Notes under the pieces: generated by a model | Seen by the model: only the letters and a program-made list of their open reading frames with translations | Databases searched by the model: none | What the model was told of the DNA's origin: nothing | In this document: positions 13,034 to 13,326 of the stretch, piece by piece | Layout: every line of letters starts with the position of its first letter | Numbering within the stretch: position 1 is the stretch's first letter | Source: Methanocorpusculaceae archaeon UBA456 | Lineage (GTDB): Archaea; Halobacteriota; Methanomicrobia; Methanomicrobiales; Methanocorpusculaceae | Assembly: GCA_002496395.1 (NCBI GenBank) | Contig: DAJQ01000038.1 | Coordinates: forward strand, 1 to 13,326 | Direction: 5' to 3' | Length of the DNA stretch: 13,326 nucleotides | Program-made: the position numbers and the translations under genes

Positions 13034-13326
13034 AATCAAACGCGCAACAGGACTTTTGGTAATTGAAGCTGTGAACTCAAACCCTAACGGCGACCCCGAT
13101 CGTGAGAGCGAACCTCGCCAGCGCCCGAATGGTCGTGGCGAAATATCTCCAGTATCCTTCAAACGTAAGCTACGCGATTTGCTCGAGGATAAAGAGAGTC
13201 CATTCTTTAGAAGCCTGCCAGAGACGTTTAGAGATAATCCAGACCACTATCGCATACTTGAATCACGCGGGCGTGAACGTTCTGCAATTCAAAACGAAAT
13301 GGACGATACCAAAAAATTTGACCAAG
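13023..13326 (+). CDS. cas7c: CRISPR-associated backbone protein Cas7 (Csd2-like), 5' part
   Basis: The first 101 codons are present and the gene runs off the right end. Cas7 is the RAMP backbone subunit that polymerises along the crRNA spacer. The N-terminal strand and glycine loop GLLVIEAVNSNPNGDPD match the Csd2/Csh2 hallmark NPNGDPD. The following block differs from the usual subtype I-C form: the typical TDV-x-LKRKIR segment is here SPVSFKRKLRDLL, preceded by RQRPNGRGE. After it comes a charged stretch (RILESRGRERSAIQNEMDD) that I cannot match to standard Csd2. The ATG at 13023 overlaps cas8c by 11 bp and has a strong SD. Family assignment to Cas7 is firm; the subfamily appears divergent. 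Confidence 0.88.
   Translation, partial: MTNEIKRATGLLVIEAVNSNPNGDPDRESEPRQRPNGRGEISPVSFKRKLRDLLEDKESPFFRSLPETFRDNPDHYRILESRGRERSAIQNEMDDTKKFDQ

Overview
This window is a chromosomal segment of a euryarchaeon, most likely a methanogen of the Methanomicrobiales or a close relative. The evidence is an archaeal RNA polymerase subunit L gene, an aIF2-beta with a C-terminal TRAM domain, an archaeal type 2 methionine aminopeptidase, and many TATA-like boxes about 27-31 nt upstream of start codons that lack Shine-Dalgarno (SD) sequences. No 16S rRNA or methanogenesis gene is present, so the assignment rests on these genes only.

Layout. 1-351: 3' end of a flavodoxin-family gene (+). 348-2423: purL (-), convergent with it, the two stop codons sharing bases. 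2513-3124: aIF2-beta with TRAM domain (+), divergent from purL. 3248-8258: a minus-strand block, read from right to left: lipoprotein, Xaa-Pro-dipeptidase-like M24 protein, methionine aminopeptidase (4-bp overlap), CDC48-type AAA ATPase, PhnP-like metallo-beta-lactamase-fold protein (4-bp overlap), rpoL with its own promoter. 8470-9141: a small two-helix membrane protein and a winged-helix regulator (+). 9178-9250: tRNA-Asn(GUU). These parts look like ordinary, G+C-rich host chromosome.

Beyond the tRNA the character changes. A hypothetical gene (9267-9662) is followed by about 690 bp of poorly coding DNA with a G-rich tract, a possible 60-codon minus-strand gene and open frames broken by stops. 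At 10356 a CRISPR-Cas effector operon begins: cas5 (Cas5c/Cas5d-like), cas8c (Csd1-like) and the first 101 codons of a cas7 (Csd2-like). The genes overlap by 7 and 11 bp. cas8c, cas7 and an internal cas8c site have strong SD sequences, unlike the core genes. The order cas5-cas8-cas7 is that of subtype I-C.

The operon is unusual in several ways. No cas3 precedes cas5. Cas5 seems to lack the catalytic Tyr/Lys/His set known from Bacillus halodurans Cas5d. The Cas7 N-terminus departs from the usual subtype I-C motif. cas8c contains an in-frame AAGGAGG-5 nt-ATG at codon 535, which would make a separate 137-residue small subunit (Cas11c-like). I see no CRISPR array, adaptation gene or cas3 in the window; they may lie to the right. 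The best candidate for something not well described is this divergent I-C-like effector module with its built-in small-subunit start and probable change in how crRNA is processed.
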